Assembly (NCBI GenBank): GCA_029204225.1 | Contig: CM055102.1 | Coordinates: 22,778,160 to 22,842,159, forward strand | Reading direction: 5' to 3' | Length of the DNA stretch: 64,000 nucleotides | Source: Diphasiastrum complanatum | Taxonomy: Eukaryota; Streptophyta; Lycopodiopsida; Lycopodiales; Lycopodiaceae | Shown here: piece by piece, positions 22,641 through 34,217 of the stretch | Layout: the number at the start of each line of letters is the position of its first letter | How positions within the stretch are numbered: position 1 is the first letter of the stretch | The notes under the pieces: generated by a model | What the model saw: only the letters and a program-made list of their open reading frames with translations | Told to the model about the DNA's origin: nothing | Database searches by the model: none | Made by a program: the position numbers and the translations under genes

Positions 22641-23456
22641 GCCATCTCTTCCAACAAGAGATTGGGAATATTTTAAAGATCAGACTGACTCTATTTGATG
22701 CAGTGCTAGAATCTGACTAAGTCTGATTTCTTTTGACTACCACTTATCTAATGTCTTTCAAGTATGGATCCACCCATTTAGTATATTGTCTTCTTTATTT
22801 CTCATTTGATCGATCAATTTTGAAGTGTACTATGGATCTTCCGTAATAACAATTTTGAGTATCACAATCCACAATGCATGCTATAAATTCATCAATCACC
22901 CACATTGATTATTAAATCCCTGGAAATGGTGCCAAAAAAAAGTTTTCATGTCTCGTTTATTTCAAAGAATTAAGAGGCTACTCTTGCATATTCATCACCA
23001 TCCTCACAACTTATATTTCAATATGTTAGAGTCAATAGTCATTTTGAATCCTTGACTATCATTTATGAGAATGACAATCTACAATAGAAGTTGACAGCTT
23101 GAAAATTAATGATGTTATATATGCCATGGAGGTTTGAATCAAGAAACAATGTAGGAAGTTGTGCAACTAAATGCACTTGTATTAGGACTAAAACAAACCA
23201 AACAACCAAATTAGATAATACAAACCAATTTTCTTATGTTTTATCAAAAGATTCAACTCTGGAAAAATTAATTTTAGTCCAAAAAGTTTGCATAGCATGG
23301 GCATTATTAAAGGGCAAGTTTACAATTTTACCATATGAGAGTTCTGAATACAAGCTGTACATTATTATGTGTCCTAAATATCAGAATATATAAGTCTTTT
23401 TAACCTGGGATTTTTAGTTTTAGTAGATTTTTACTTTACTCTATACGCATAGTACA
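22641..23456. other. Stretch without recognised features
   Basis: The frame 23109-23393 has no recognisable domain. Nothing else supported. Confidence 0.5.
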
Positions 23457-23705
23457 TGTCAATATCACTAGGTTAGTTACTGTAGCAAGTTGGGACACAC
23501 AATTCGTAATGGGGTCCGACTTGCCATGCAACGGTACCCCCAAAAATATTGTTGACTATATGTACAGTTTCTTTCATTTAGTGAATAGACTTCATCAGTG
23601 TGTTTCTAGGGTTGTTGTGTACTCTCTCTTTAAGCTACTACGTGAATTAGTTTGATGTTAGTCTAAAGATCAGTTTGATGTTTAATGCAAGAACATATCG
23701 TGACA
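23457..23705 (+). repeat. Short Copia 5' LTR
   Basis: It begins TGTCAATATCACTAGG and ends ATATCGTGACA, giving the terminal inverted bases TGTCA/TGACA and a length of 249 bp. A primer site follows at once, so this is a 5' LTR. It belongs to a different, shorter-LTR family than the Copia at 36208. Confidence 0.8.
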
Positions 23706-23719
23706 TGGTATCATAGCCT
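23706..23719 (+). other. Primer binding site (initiator Met tRNA type)
   Basis: TGGTATCATAGCCT directly follows the LTR end at 23705. It matches the plant retrotransposon primer site TGGTATCAGAGC except at one or two positions. Confidence 0.85.
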
Positions 23720-23774
23720 AGGTTAGAAGTGGTGATTCCAACTAGCATTAATTGATCAGTTGTGTCCAGATAAA

Positions 23775-24000
23775 AAGGACTTACATATTCAGATACTCCT
23801 CCTTAAGTCCTAGTTTATCTCACATACAAGTAGCTTTTCTCTAAAAAGCTCAAATTTGTCAACAATAAATGGCTTAGTAAGTATCTTTGCTCCTGTCTTA
23901 CAATGCACTATATCTATTTCACTATATAGTAGTTTTTCCCTAATGAGATATTTAATTTTTATGCGTGGAATTTTGACAAAGAATGTAGGCATCAAATTCT
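23775..24000 (-). pseudogene. Copia RNase H 3' end on the opposite strand
   Basis: The minus-strand frame reads YLIREKLLYSEIDIVHC, then TKPFIVDKFELFREKL, the standard C-terminal end of Copia pol, followed by a purine tract (AAGGAGGAG). It lies between a plus-strand 5' LTR/primer site and a plus-strand gag remnant, so it is an insertion or rearrangement of another copy. Confidence 0.7.
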
Positions 24001-24039
24001 AACATTCAATATGAAATTCTTTTTCATGCTCACTACTAG

Positions 24040-24480
24040 AGGCTGCTAGATATTGTTTCTAGGGGTGGATCAATAGAGCTGTCAATTTTGGCACCTCAAA
24101 ATTCAACAGATTATGAAGTTTTCCAAAATCTGTCAGAAGCACATGGTAGAATTCCTATTTTCTTAGTAGTGTGATAGGCTCACCTCTACAAATTACTCAG
24201 TTTGGAAGGTGAGAATGGAGTCGTAGCTTAAAGTGAATTATATCATGAATATTGTTGTTAGTTTGGAGGAAAAGACCATAATAAGCTCAAAACAAAGGTT
24301 TTACAAGAGGGCCAAGAAATCTTTTTATGTCATATCTAGATGAATGTCACCAATGAACATTAAAAAAAACTAGTAATTGCATGTCTACAAAGGAATCTTA
24401 GAAGACTTTATAAAAGGTATTGATTTTTAACTTAAATCTCAATATAAAATCCAATTTTCCGTGGAAAGATCAAGCATTTG
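24040..24480 (+). pseudogene. Copia gag remnant
   Basis: The plus strand reads a decayed gag. Around 24192 the block ITNYSVWKVRME, the hallmark start of Copia gag, is followed by several stops. It is probably the gag of the element whose 5' LTR is at 23457. 24481-24820 shows no further recognised coding. Confidence 0.6.
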
Positions 24481-24820
24481 TGATGAACCACTCAATACCA
24501 TGTGAACCATTTCTAACTATCATATTGGCTCTCCAAGCACCATGATTCGATCTCTCATTCCTTGATGTGTGTGACGAATTAGCTTGCACTCTCATTTTTC
24601 ACATGAGCAAGTTCAGTTTAGTCCTTAGAAACATCATTTGCAATGGATTTGTTGTTTGATATTGTGCCTTGAGTGATTCCCAAGCACTTTTGCCATGAGG
24701 ACTTGACTGAAATAATGTGCAATAACATAGTCCCTCACTGACATATTTATCAAGGATATAGCCTTATCCACCCTACTTTTGAGCAGTATATGTCCCCTAG
24801 AGTTGTCATTGGCCAATGCT

Positions 24821-25273
24821 TAGGATATATAATGATGTCCTAGAGGTTTCTCTCCATCAATATGCCCTTCATAGCCCAAGTTTTGTGTAAAAAGACAAAC
24901 TGTTCCGGCAATTTTTGACCAAAAATTGGTCGAGCCAAAATGCCCCAACAAGGGAAGGACCCACACTGTCCTTACACAAGTACTGAGAGTTTTGACCGCT
25001 TCCAATCCTAGGGGCCTCACTGATTATCCAATACTCCCGGGTCAATGAGAGTATTTTAGGCTCTTAGATGTATGACCGCAGGGAGATTGTCTTCACAAGG
25101 TCTTATCTAGAGTACATGATGTTGACGTCCGACATCCCATTACAAGGCTGTAGGTGTATTCTTTAGTAAGTCTCAATTGGGCTCACTTCTTGTAGGTAAA
25201 AATATTTCTACCCATGGTATTTAGAGATTTCTAGATCTTGCAATAATCGTGATGTGCTGTCATGGGCACCACA
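24821..25273 (-). repeat. Gypsy-type LTR, partial
   Basis: On the minus strand a purine tract (AAAAGGGGGAGTAA) is followed at about 25272 by TGTGGTGCCCATGACAG, the expected 3' LTR start. The lower edge is not defined. The minus-strand frames at 24634-25020 inside or beside it have no recognisable domain. Confidence 0.5.
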
Positions 25274-25530
25274 TTACTCCCCCTTTTCATTCTAGGTACT
25301 AGGGTCCCCTTCTCTTTATAGCATTTGAAAATAGCTTAGTGATTTCATCATCAAAGTTTGTGGCTTGCATAAGGTATGTCCTTAGGTCCTGAGGATGGCC
25401 TTCATAAGGAGTGGGGTTTGACTAATTGATAATGGGTTTTTCACTTACTTCGTCAATTTGAGCTCCTAAGATTTGGTCAATTTTTCTTAAATTATCTTCT
25501 TCTTATGCTCATGCTAGAGAGTGGACCCAG
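25274..25530 (-). pseudogene. 3' end of a retroelement pol or gag frame, unclassified
   Basis: On the minus strand a nearly open stretch reads EDNLRKIDQILGAQIDEVSE, then after one stop YEGHPQDLRTYLMQATNFDD, ending just before the polypurine tract. Its place next to the LTR suggests the last coding part of an LTR element. No domain recognised. 25531-26013 shows nothing recognisable. Confidence 0.35.
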
Positions 25531-26179
25531 GCTCCAAGGGCCCGCGAATCCTGCAATGCTCATGTATCAACGACACATGGGGAACTGTGTTCTAGGTTTG
25601 GCATACAAATGAACAAACATGTTTAATTTCCTAGGCCTGAGAGGATATTAACCTCGCTAGGTGCCCGTGAACCCTCACTCTATATTCCAAGAGGTCGAGA
25701 TTCAATTATGACACAAAATCGACCCATACATCACACAAAGGACCAGTAATTACTTATGTATTGAGCATAACCACCGTTTACCAGTCAAGTACGACATAAA
25801 TTCATGACAGAGACATTGCATCAATTGTCTTGGCAAACATTTGATAATATCATTGATTTTCTAAAAACAAAACTCTAAACCCAAATGAGGATTTTAGTAA
25901 CTGTAATAGGCATTCTAGCATACATCCGAGTGATTACATTTGCCAAAACACAAGCCACGAGCATACTATTTTTTGTATTAAATAACTAGCCCCATAAGGG
26001 CCAATACGAGTTTTTGGGAGGCGAGCCACCAAAAAAACTCGCTAACGGGCTCCCTACAGGCTCGTTATCTAATGTTATTAGCACTTTTTTTTTTAATATG
26101 TCATTTATACCGCATGAACACCGTAGAAATACATCATTTTTTTTTCTCTTCATTTTTCGTTCTACACCTTATCAGGAAG

Positions 26180-26497
26180 AGATACAGCTCCTCAGTCCTC
26201 ACCAATCTCACCTTTCTCAATGTGAGCAACAATGGCTTCTCAGAAAGACTTCCATCCGGCATTGGAAAGCTCATGCAGTTGGTGAGGGTGGATATTGGCA
26301 CAGACATGTTGGCACGAGCTTTTCCAACTGGTTCTCTAGATTGCAAGCTCTTGAGATATTTAGTGCATCAGATTTCATGGAGCCTTGCCGCTTGATTTTG
26401 CCCAACTTCATGTATTGGAATACCTGGATTTGTCTGGGAGTTACTTCGAATGCAGCATTCCTGTGGAGCACACCAAAATACTAATATTGAAGCTGCT
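26180..26497 (+). pseudogene. LRR receptor-like kinase fragment (subfamily XI-like ectodomain)
   Basis: Leucine-rich repeats can be read across frameshifts. The first is LTNLTFLNVSNNGFSERLPS, followed by IGKLMQLVRVDIGTD. After a shift near 26340 LQALEIFSASDF follows, and after another near 26383 the reading is ALPLDFAQLHVLEYLDLSGS and YFECSIPVEHTKI. The layout LDVS-N-F-G-P-GI-KL / F-A-S-F-G-LP / L-EYLDLSGSYFEGSIP is typical of plant LRR-XI kinases such as the PXY/TDR group. There is no kinase domain and no signal peptide. At least two frameshifts make it a dead fragment, and a gypsy LTR abuts its 3' side. Confidence 0.65.
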
Positions 26498-26968
26498 ACG
26501 GTTATAAAGTCCTAAATCCAAGGATCCTATTCTAGGCATGCCAATCACAAGCAACACAACCCTAGACCCTAAACCCTAAATCCTAAACCCTAAACCAACC
26601 AATCTAGATCAAACGGATCTAGCCCCCAAGCTATGAATCAATCATTCAAAGAGGAATGAGGCATCACACCAACAGCATCCTGCCACTGGTCATGCTTATA
26701 CCCTCCAAGGCCCATGCACCACTAGTAGTGCATTGTGACACCTCACTGGACACCTCTGTAGCCTATCAGGGCCATGTCATCCAGTTCTCCAATGACTCAA
26801 TGATAGACCCATACAAATCCACCATCAAGTATTTAGGCCTACAACCATTAATTATGACCATGTACACATAAGGGCCCCAATTCCCTTATAGTCACAATTA
26901 ACTTACAGGTTGTTGGTCTACTAGTCCCTAGCGTGGAGATGCATCCGAGTCCAATCATGGGCTTGACA
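26498..26968 (-). repeat. Gypsy chromovirus LTR
   Basis: On the minus strand it starts TGTCAAGCCCATGATTGG at 26968, directly after a G-rich purine tract (ACGGGGGGAAGAA). The lower edge is estimated from where the LRR sequence begins. It contains the telomere-like run at 26558-26600. Confidence 0.65.
26558..26600. repeat. Interstitial telomere-like repeat (CCCTAAA type)
   Basis: Five imperfect heptamers: CCCTAGA, CCCTAAA, CCCTAAAT, CCTAAA, CCCTAAA. This matches the plant telomere repeat but is only about 40 bases and lies inside an LTR region, so it is an interstitial patch rather than a chromosome end. Confidence 0.8.
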
Positions 26969-26989
26969 TTCTTCCCCCCGTATTCAAGT

Positions 26990-27300
26990 TCTATCCTCAA
27001 AACTTAAAACTGGGAAAGTTTCTCCTTAAGCTTCCTTCTTGTAACCAGGAATCATCATCGTCTGTACATCCCTTCCATCGAACCAAGTACTTGGTAAATA
27101 TACGATTTTTCAATCGTTTAGTTCTTTAATCCAAGATCCTTTCGGGTTCAAGACGAGATATACCCAATGATTCATCCAATAGGTCCAACCGATCTCCAGA
27201 TCTAAGATGCTCTCTTTCACGTAGACTCTTTCAGAGACGGCTTACATGAAATACGGGATGCACTTGAGATCCATCTGGGAGTTCAATTGGTAAGCTAAGG
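26990..27300 (-). pseudogene. Gypsy chromovirus C-terminus with chromodomain
   Basis: On the minus strand the reading HPVFHVSRL, a stop, then EPERILD, a stop, and RTKRLKNRIFTKYLVRWKGC with DDDDSWLQEGSLRRNFPSF matches the end of chromovirus pol. HPVFHVS-L-K is the conserved integrase tail, and the K-x-R-R-YLVKWKG...W segment is a chromodomain, which directs integration through histone binding. Two or more nonsense codons show decay. It sits directly before the polypurine tract and LTR, as expected. Confidence 0.75.
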
Positions 27301-27640
27301 ATCTGATCTTTTTCAAGATCTTAAACTGGTCCTCTATATCTAGGGGACAATTAGTAGTTTTAGCCAGTACACATTACACTTGAATCCATCAAAATTCTCA
27401 AAAAATACGCAACCTCCCACTAGGAAGTCTCTCGGTGATCTTTTCAGGCTTGCATAATGTCGGTCCCCATCCTGGGTACACTAGACATTCTCACGTGCAA
27501 TCTGTAGCATCTCCTGCATATCATGTAAGAAATCTGCTACTTTTTGAAACTTGGATGCCCGAGTCTCTTCTGCAATGGGTGATATAGGTTTAAAACTATA
27601 CGTAAGCATTCACGGGCTATAATCGATAGCCAAATGCTTA
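27301..27640 (-). pseudogene. Gypsy integrase C-terminal region
   Basis: On the minus strand KVADFLHDMQEMLQIARENV is followed, after a stop, by YASLKRSPRDFLVGGCVFF, the helix plus R-x-F-x-V-G-D-V segment that precedes the chromodomain in chromoviruses. Further upstream SFKPISPIAEETRASKFQ is readable. Belongs to the same element as the chromodomain piece. Confidence 0.65.
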
Positions 27641-29300
27641 CTATAATTCAATCTCCATCAAGGTGATTACCTCTCCGAGGAGAATAAATATTTTAACTGA
27701 TCTTCTGATCTTGTAGGTAATCCTTCTTTTAACCGATCAAGTATAATTAGAATCTGAACTATGATTCGTCAATCATAATTCATCGGATTCTTGTCCTATA
27801 CTCAATAAAAGAAGGCAACTACCAATGATCAGAAGAACTTTTGAACTTAGAGTCATCTCTAGTTTAGCAAATATGGCCTGACCAAAAGCGACCAGTGAAC
27901 TTGAATCACGAATGTTCACAATATGTCACTTTGGTACCGTAAAGCCTAAATAGACACTCTATGACTACTTGGTCTATACCCGAATAAACATAGTCAATTT
28001 GGTAAGGTGATCAGTTGTACCAAAATTCCACTAACCTGTTTATTCATCCGGGATATGAATACTATCCTCTCCTATGGATTAGGTATTTCCTAGAATCCGA
28101 GTTATGATTTACCAATCACAACTCTCCAGATTCTTGAGACTATACCATATCATAAGAGTGTATCACAATTCTTAAAAGACACATGAGCTGTTCACAAAGT
28201 CCTTTCTACTGGAAAGTTCCAGACTTTTACAACTCACACACGGTGCCAATATAAGGATTGTAATCTAAAAACGCCCTTACTTTAGAAACAACACAGATTG
28301 TCATTCCAAAGTTAGGGTCTCAGTTTAGAATATGTCTAGATTTTCCTCTTAAGTTCTAATCTAGAATAACTTAAGATTTATCGGAATCTCATTACGTGAA
28401 GTTCTAACTTTTGGCAAACAACTATCCAACTCTCCTGAGTCTTCCGGGATAGCATTCCATCCTTTCCGAATGAGAAAAGATAAGTCCCAAAAAGTTTTCA
28501 TGTATTCTATGCACTTCCATCAGTAAATGAATCCAAAACGACTCATAAATATTGTGACTTATAAGCAATGCATTTCAACAATAATATCCATAAGTAAGAT
28601 TTCTATTGTTGATTTACAACAACCAACTCAGAAGTAATGCTTCTAACTCGGTTAGTTGTACTGGATTTAGAAAATGTTTAAATGTCTCGGTGTGGTACCA
28701 AAACACCACATTTAATCTGATTCTAAGTCAACTCTAGGTTAATAAGTAATTCTCAATGAGAAATTACTATAACCCAGCGAGAAATTGTTTCAAACACAAT
28801 TCTCATCAATATGCCTATGTACCAACAACTAGTTTATGCATGCAAATAAACTTAGTTCATGGAATACTTTATAGATCCACAAGATTAAAAGTTTGTACAA
28901 AGGGTTTTATTGATCCTACAAAGATTCACCACATAGCATATCTCTACAGATAAATCCTGATCTGTACACAACACTTTCATAACTGAGAAACCTGTAACTT
29001 GGTTATCCTCTGAGAGAGAATATTTCTCAAAGAGTGCTATTTCACATCCAAAATCTCAACCAAAGACTACTTAAAAGAATATATTGCTACCATGAATTTC
29101 CTTCCTTGCATCAACCCATGGATCTCAGTCCGTACTAAGATCAAGTTGACTATTTTCCAGCAAGGAACAAGTTTGAACAAACCTCCCATCTTGCAATAGA
29201 ATTCCAAGTTCTGACACAAATCAATCGGACTTGTTACCAGCTACTTTTCTACTGCAAGAGTACTTTCTAAATTTTTCCCCTTTAAACCTGATATCTACTA
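27641..29300 (-). repeat. Decayed gypsy interior, non-coding
   Basis: No coding can be read, but palindromic motifs shared with the gypsy copies at 16.7 and 36.1 kb are present at 27760-27778 and 28102-28122, so the stretch is likely the same superfamily. The upper limit is a guess. Confidence 0.4.
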
Positions 29301-31160
29301 TAATCCATAAAGGATTTCTGTAATATCTAAATATCCTATCGTTTCTGATTCATAAGACATGTCCATTATCGATATAATAGATTTCTCCTTGAATCTCTGA
29401 CCGATGTTTCTCCATGATAATTCTCTTTTATTTCTACTTCTGCCCCTTTTCAACAGGAAATGCCACGAGTTTCCAAGGGGTGCAGATTATTTGAGATTTG
29501 CCCAAGAGAAGAGTCTAAGAAGAGATCCGAGAAAATCTTGAAAGCCAGAAGAAGTGTTGCATCATTGTAAGTAAATACCAGTGATTTCCAACACAATGAC
29601 AAAATTTTTTCGTTATTACCAAGCTTGAGAATTGACCCGTAAATCACCAAAGGATTACTTGAAGATTCAGGCAGAGAAAACAAATTTAGAAAATGGTTTC
29701 ATTAACCATCTTTGTGAGATCGTCCTTGGTCAACGGGTAATCGGAATTACCTTCCAAGAAATTACAAAAAAGTCAGGTTAATTTATGAGGTAAGAAATTC
29801 AACAATATATCTTTTATAAAGAAATAGCTTGCCGGGTTTCCGGTTTTGTAAATTTGAGATATCCAAAAGAGGGGTCATGACCAATATCTCAAATTTCCGA
29901 CAAAACACCCGTTTTATGACATATAGTATTTGGCATCTCTAAGATTTACGGCCATACTATGGTCATTTGATCCAGCTAGTTTCAGATCTTCATTTTGAAA
30001 TTACCTGCGTCCCATACCACAGGTTCTACCTCCATGAAGGCCCTCCACTTTCTGATCAAAGTGTTAGAAAAATTAATACAAGAATATAAAGTTCTCGGGA
30101 ATTTATAAAATATTCCAACTTCAACACAAACAAACATTCTGTCGCCCCTTTTCACAATCTTTACGGTCACCGTAAGGTTCACAATGATAGATTTAAAATG
30201 GGGAAGACAAAAAATCAGCCAAGAGAAACACAATTTTGCAATAAAAAGTAGATTTCTATGGTAAATTTAGCCTTTCCATCTTAGGCTTCTGGGCCGTTTT
30301 TAGCCGTGTCTGTTTCCGAAAAAACGACACCTTGGTAAAAAAAAATCCAAGAACTCATGTTCTCGGTTGCCCACCATAGTTAATAAAGTGAATATAATTC
30401 ATCAATTGTGAAAAAAGCCTTACGGAATTCCTCCAGGAATTCAGCCCAATCACAGTTCTATGGGTTGCGTCCTCCAGTACGAGGAGGCCTTACCCAACGC
30501 AAAAACCGATGCAATTCACTTTTTTATTCTAGGACGTTGCTTGGCAAACGATTTATCCAGTCATTAACAACTTCGGGGCTTTCAATTGTTGGAAAAATCT
30601 CCGGTTGTTAGCCCAAGCCGAATAACATAATGGCTAAAAATTGAATAGATTTTGCATTCGGTTTTTTCTATTCATTGCACTAATGAAATTCCTACACATC
30701 GTGGTCCAAAATTTGCAACCATGTGATTTAATATTACAGGGGGCCATCACGGTCGAGTGATGCGGGTGAATTTTCATTTGCCTCCCCTTCTTTAGAATTT
30801 CATTCAATCCATTTGCATAAAAAAAACCAAACAAATTGATAAAATTTTTCGTTCGGTTAAATCATTAAGGGTATACTTTCCTAATCGAGCAATGTTCACA
30901 AAAAACATAGTGTTTAACGGACAATAATGTGCTCATAGATTTTTTACCAATGATTTTTCAAAATGGAGCTGATGCAACAAATATGCGGAAAAAATCAAGG
31001 TATCCATCCAAAATCTAATTCACGCAATTTTTAAGCCATTACAATTTCAGTTAGCTTTAACTGCCTTAAATTACACAGTCTATAAAGATTAGTAAAAAGC
31101 CCATGGAATTAGTAAAAACGAAACCAAAAGCCATTTAATCTCCATCAGCATCCAGCCCCC
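29301..31160. other. Stretch without recognised features
   Basis: Short frames on both strands (29450-30834) show no recognisable domains. The family of the sequence is unknown. A poly-C run follows at 31165-31177. Confidence 0.45.
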
Positions 31161-31310
31161 AAACCCCCCCCCCCCCCCATGCAGAAATTATCCATGCCCA
31201 AGAAAAAACTCAGAGTTAACCAACTCTTAGTTAACCTACCTATACCAAACAAAGAATTCATCGGGCCAGAAGCCCACGCGAGCCTCCAACTGTCCGAGCA
31301 GCCCGAACCC

Positions 31311-31333
31311 GAGAGAGCGAGAGCGAGAGCGAG

Positions 31334-31370
<37 letters not shown>
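31311..31370. repeat. GAGAGC/GA simple repeat
   Basis: GAGCGA hexamers grade into GA dinucleotides. The Arg-Glu frame across it is an artefact. It lies in a locally GC-richer patch (31260-31500). Confidence 0.9.
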
Positions 31371-31374
31371 CAGG

Positions 31375-31779
31375 TTGGCCCGAGGGATGGGAGCGCGCCA
31401 TCCCTCCACCATCACTCAGCCATTTTTTCAACTGCAGGCAGACATGAGGAGGGCGGAAATGGAGGGCGTAGAGGCGCGATCTGGGAGGCCTTTAGCAGCT
31501 GTTTTCTTCTTCTTTTTTATACAGTTTACCATCAACAACTCTCTAAAGTCTGAACTCTACGCTGTTCACATTAGAACGTTAATAGCAGGCCTGCCTTTCT
31601 TGCTTTTTGTCTTTATTCGGTTAGCTCAGGTGGTTGGAGCCCTTCTCGTTTGTTATGTTTTCGACAAGCCCGGAACGATTTTTTTTCTCATTCCCGAACT
31701 TGAGCGAGCAAATTGTGCTAGCAGCTATTCCGAAGCACATGCATTCGTAATCCAGTCGATTAGGGAACACAAGAAATAA
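31375..31779 (+). CDS. Open frame of 134 codons, hypothetical
   Basis: The frame starts with ATG at 31387 (GTG-type codons precede it) and ends TAA at 31779. Two hydrophobic stretches are predicted by eye (LAAVFFFFFIQFTI; LIAGLPFLLFVFIRLAQVVG), but the first comes from a T-rich run. The tRNA-like sequence at 31620-31682 lies inside the frame, which argues against a real protein. No homology recognised. Confidence 0.15.
   Translation: MARGMGARHPSTITQPFFQLQADMRRAEMEGVEARSGRPLAAVFFFFFIQFTINNSLKSELYAVHIRTLIAGLPFLLFVFIRLAQVVGALLVCYVFDKPGTIFFLIPELERANCASSYSEAHAFVIQSIREHKK
31620..31682 (+). repeat. tRNA-like sequence with A box and degenerate B box
   Basis: GTTAGCTCAGGTGGTTGGAG at 31620 is a clear tRNA D-arm/A-box sequence. 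About 45 bases on, CCCGGAACGATTTTT resembles a B box (GGTTCGATTCC) with a changed centre. The spacing is right for a pol III internal promoter, but no proper acceptor or anticodon stem could be drawn. A tRNA-derived SINE head or dead tRNA is the likely source. Confidence 0.4.
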
Positions 31780-32092
31780 GATAAGAGATGATGGTGGATG
31801 TGCAATATACTTGGAAGGAAACATCAACGATTAGCAGTTGCCAGATTAGTATGGGAAGCATCTTAACCATAGAAGACTCTGGAAGGATGAAACGTGCATT
31901 GAACATGCAAATTAAATTGATAGAAGTTGTTTGCTTTTGTTGAATAGCACCACTGTTTGCTTCTTCCATCGCATCTCTTCACAACCTGCTTTTGTAATGG
32001 ATGTATCTCTGACATACAAGCTTAGAAATAATGGATCGTTGTAATTAAGCTTTTTTTGATGCAGGGTTGATGGAAGCGTGCTCTACGAGTGA

Positions 32093-32542
32093 ATGGCTGT
32101 CTCTCTTTTCCTCAGTGGCTTTCTCTCTTTTACTTTGTGCAATTTATACGAAAATTCTGGGTTGCGCTCTCTGTATAAACACTCTGTGACACTCTGCCTG
32201 ATGCATGAAGGTCGCCCTTCACGCCTGAAGGGCACCCGACAATTTCTTTGCTACGCTTTTGTTGCAGCGCGTTCTGGCATATTAAGATGCCTATTTTTAC
32301 AAAGGAATGGGCAGGCCCTGCTATTAACGTTCGTTAACCGTTCCATGACACAATGCAAAACACAAAGTCATTTTGTCATTCATACATATAGCAATATCAA
32401 CACCCAGGATGAAGTAAAATATACCTCAGTACTGGTTGTCAGATCGCACTCAGTGGAAAGGGAGGCTCAGTCACTGTTTGTGCTGGTCCACCATTTTCTG
32501 TCAAGGGCATGTGGGGCAAAACACTACCCTGCAATCTGCTAG
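32093..32542 (+). CDS. Open frame of 149 codons, hypothetical
   Basis: ATG at 32093 to TAG at 32540-32542. The start is hydrophobic (MAVSLFLSGFLSFTLCNLYE), which could pass as a signal sequence. The rest has no recognised domain. The region is less AT-rich than its surroundings and contains a perfect GCCCTTCA/TGAAGGGC hairpin near 32211-32230. TATA-like TATAAA at 32175 lies within the frame. It may be random. Confidence 0.2.
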   Translation: MAVSLFLSGFLSFTLCNLYENSGLRSLYKHSVTLCLMHEGRPSRLKGTRQFLCYAFVAARSGILRCLFLQRNGQALLLTFVNRSMTQCKTQSHFVIHTYSNINTQDEVKYTSVLVVRSHSVEREAQSLFVLVHHFLSRACGAKHYPAIC

Positions 32543-33696
32543 ATAGCGCTCTTTGATTTTACCTGTAGATCGTGCTGATTGGGTGCAAACAGACTGTGTG
32601 TTGGGTGCTGGAATTGTATATGATGGATTGATGCTTCATGAGGCTCCTATGGGGCTGTGAATGCACATGCACTGGCCATTCTGTGGTTCACCTCAGTAAA
32701 ATTGTTGCATGGAGTAATCAGGGTGCACATGGCTCCAGTAGGCTGAGTGAACTCAATGTAGTTCATATAATTCAGGCAGTGGGGTAGGTTACTACTATTG
32801 CGTGTTCCGATCTCCAAAGCATGGATAATCCTCAGTAACATTCAGATTACTGAAATACTCAGCATGATCTTTCGTCTTAAAGATGTAATGAGAGTGAGGC
32901 AACTGTTGATTGTGTGCAGGGTATCGCTGGCCCGGGCAACTACTATGTGGTATGGACCGAACCGGGTATCAATCCTGCCAGCGCTCATCAGAGAAACAAA
33001 GGTTGACTTGAGCCTGTATCAAATACTTGGCATTGGGTGGATCAGACACATTGTCTGAGATGCGGTTTTTACCAACAATCTGACTCACGGATTCACTTAA
33101 TCATTGGAAAATCATACATACATCAATGACAGACATTTTCAAGGGATGCACTCTAGTCTTACGAGTCCTTGCAAAATGATTGGTTCCAAGTAATCAAGAT
33201 AGTTTTAGCAACAGTGGCCCATCATGATTCCTGCAAGATCCTTGATCCCACACTGGATGATCGGACAGGTTCCTTAGACTACATAGAATACCATGCACTC
33301 TCCCTCATAATTTAACCACAAGTAGTGTTGCGAACTGGTTTCACAAAGCATACCTTCTCTCAAAGCACAACTTCAATAGCTTCTTGCAGCCCTGATGACT
33401 CTCATGACTCAAGATGGACATTGATGTTGAGAGCAAAGAAGACCAGCCTTGATAACCAAGAGCTCAGCATAACAGTCTTGATAGAGAGTGGTGGGTAGAT
33501 GGTGAGTGACAAAGGAACTCTCTCCATGCACCACGTCCTTTTCTTTTTATGGAGATGACTTTACTTCACCTTTTTTAGTCTTTTTTTTCCTTTTCTCATC
33601 CACTTTGCCACCTTGCATTATTCATTTCAAGGGCGTTAAATGTTAATTTAGCCATTAACCATGTGCCTAGTGGAAAGCCCTTTTTGACGGGTCCTC
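32543..33696. other. Stretch without recognised features
   Basis: The frame 32798-33058 and others show no domain. Sequence before the gypsy LTR at 33697 is unclassified. Confidence 0.45.
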
Positions 33697-34217
33697 TGTT
33701 ATGTCCATGGCCAGTAAGTAGGATTCAGTATACTCCTAGTCTTGGATACACGGTACTCCAGTAAATCAAGTTGTTAGTTATGCCACGTCATACTCGATGT
33801 GACCCGAAAGTAACTAATATCCTTGTGAGGCCCAGCACACACTAAATGGAGTTTAGACAAGGTATGAGACAATGTATGCATGTGTAGAGTTATCAATAGC
33901 AATTCTATGAATAGTTGGTCCATGCTTAGGACTCTATTCTAGGTGAGTCTATGTATAGGGAACTTAGGGCTATGCATGGCTATGTGCCCAGGTTGCTTTT
34001 GGCTCTATATATTGAGGCCAAACTCGCCCTACTCCTCATTGCGATCATTGATTCATTGCCAGGGTTTCACTCTACCTTCATGCTTCTTATTCCTTGGTTT
34101 GGGGGTGAAGCTTCTAGAGTTGATTGGTTGCTTCTACTTGGTTGGGTGGTTGCTCCATAGTGTGTTTTCCATTATGGTTTATCTTGTAAGCAGGATCTTA
34201 GGGAGCTTCCCTTATAG
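33697..34217 (+). repeat. Gypsy 5' LTR of the element interrupted by Copia
   Basis: It starts TGTTATGTCCATGGCCAG and ends near CTTATAG at 34217, followed by TGGTATCTGAATTC, a plausible though imperfect primer site. It aligns along its length with the minus-strand LTR at 15372-15843. Confidence 0.7.

Noticed and set aside
26540-26610. A true telomere end
   Set aside because: Only about 40 bases of imperfect repeats and embedded in an LTR.
31179-31553. 124-codon frame with an Arg-Ala-Arg-Glu stretch
   Set aside because: Its middle is the GAGAGC repeat; no domain on either side.
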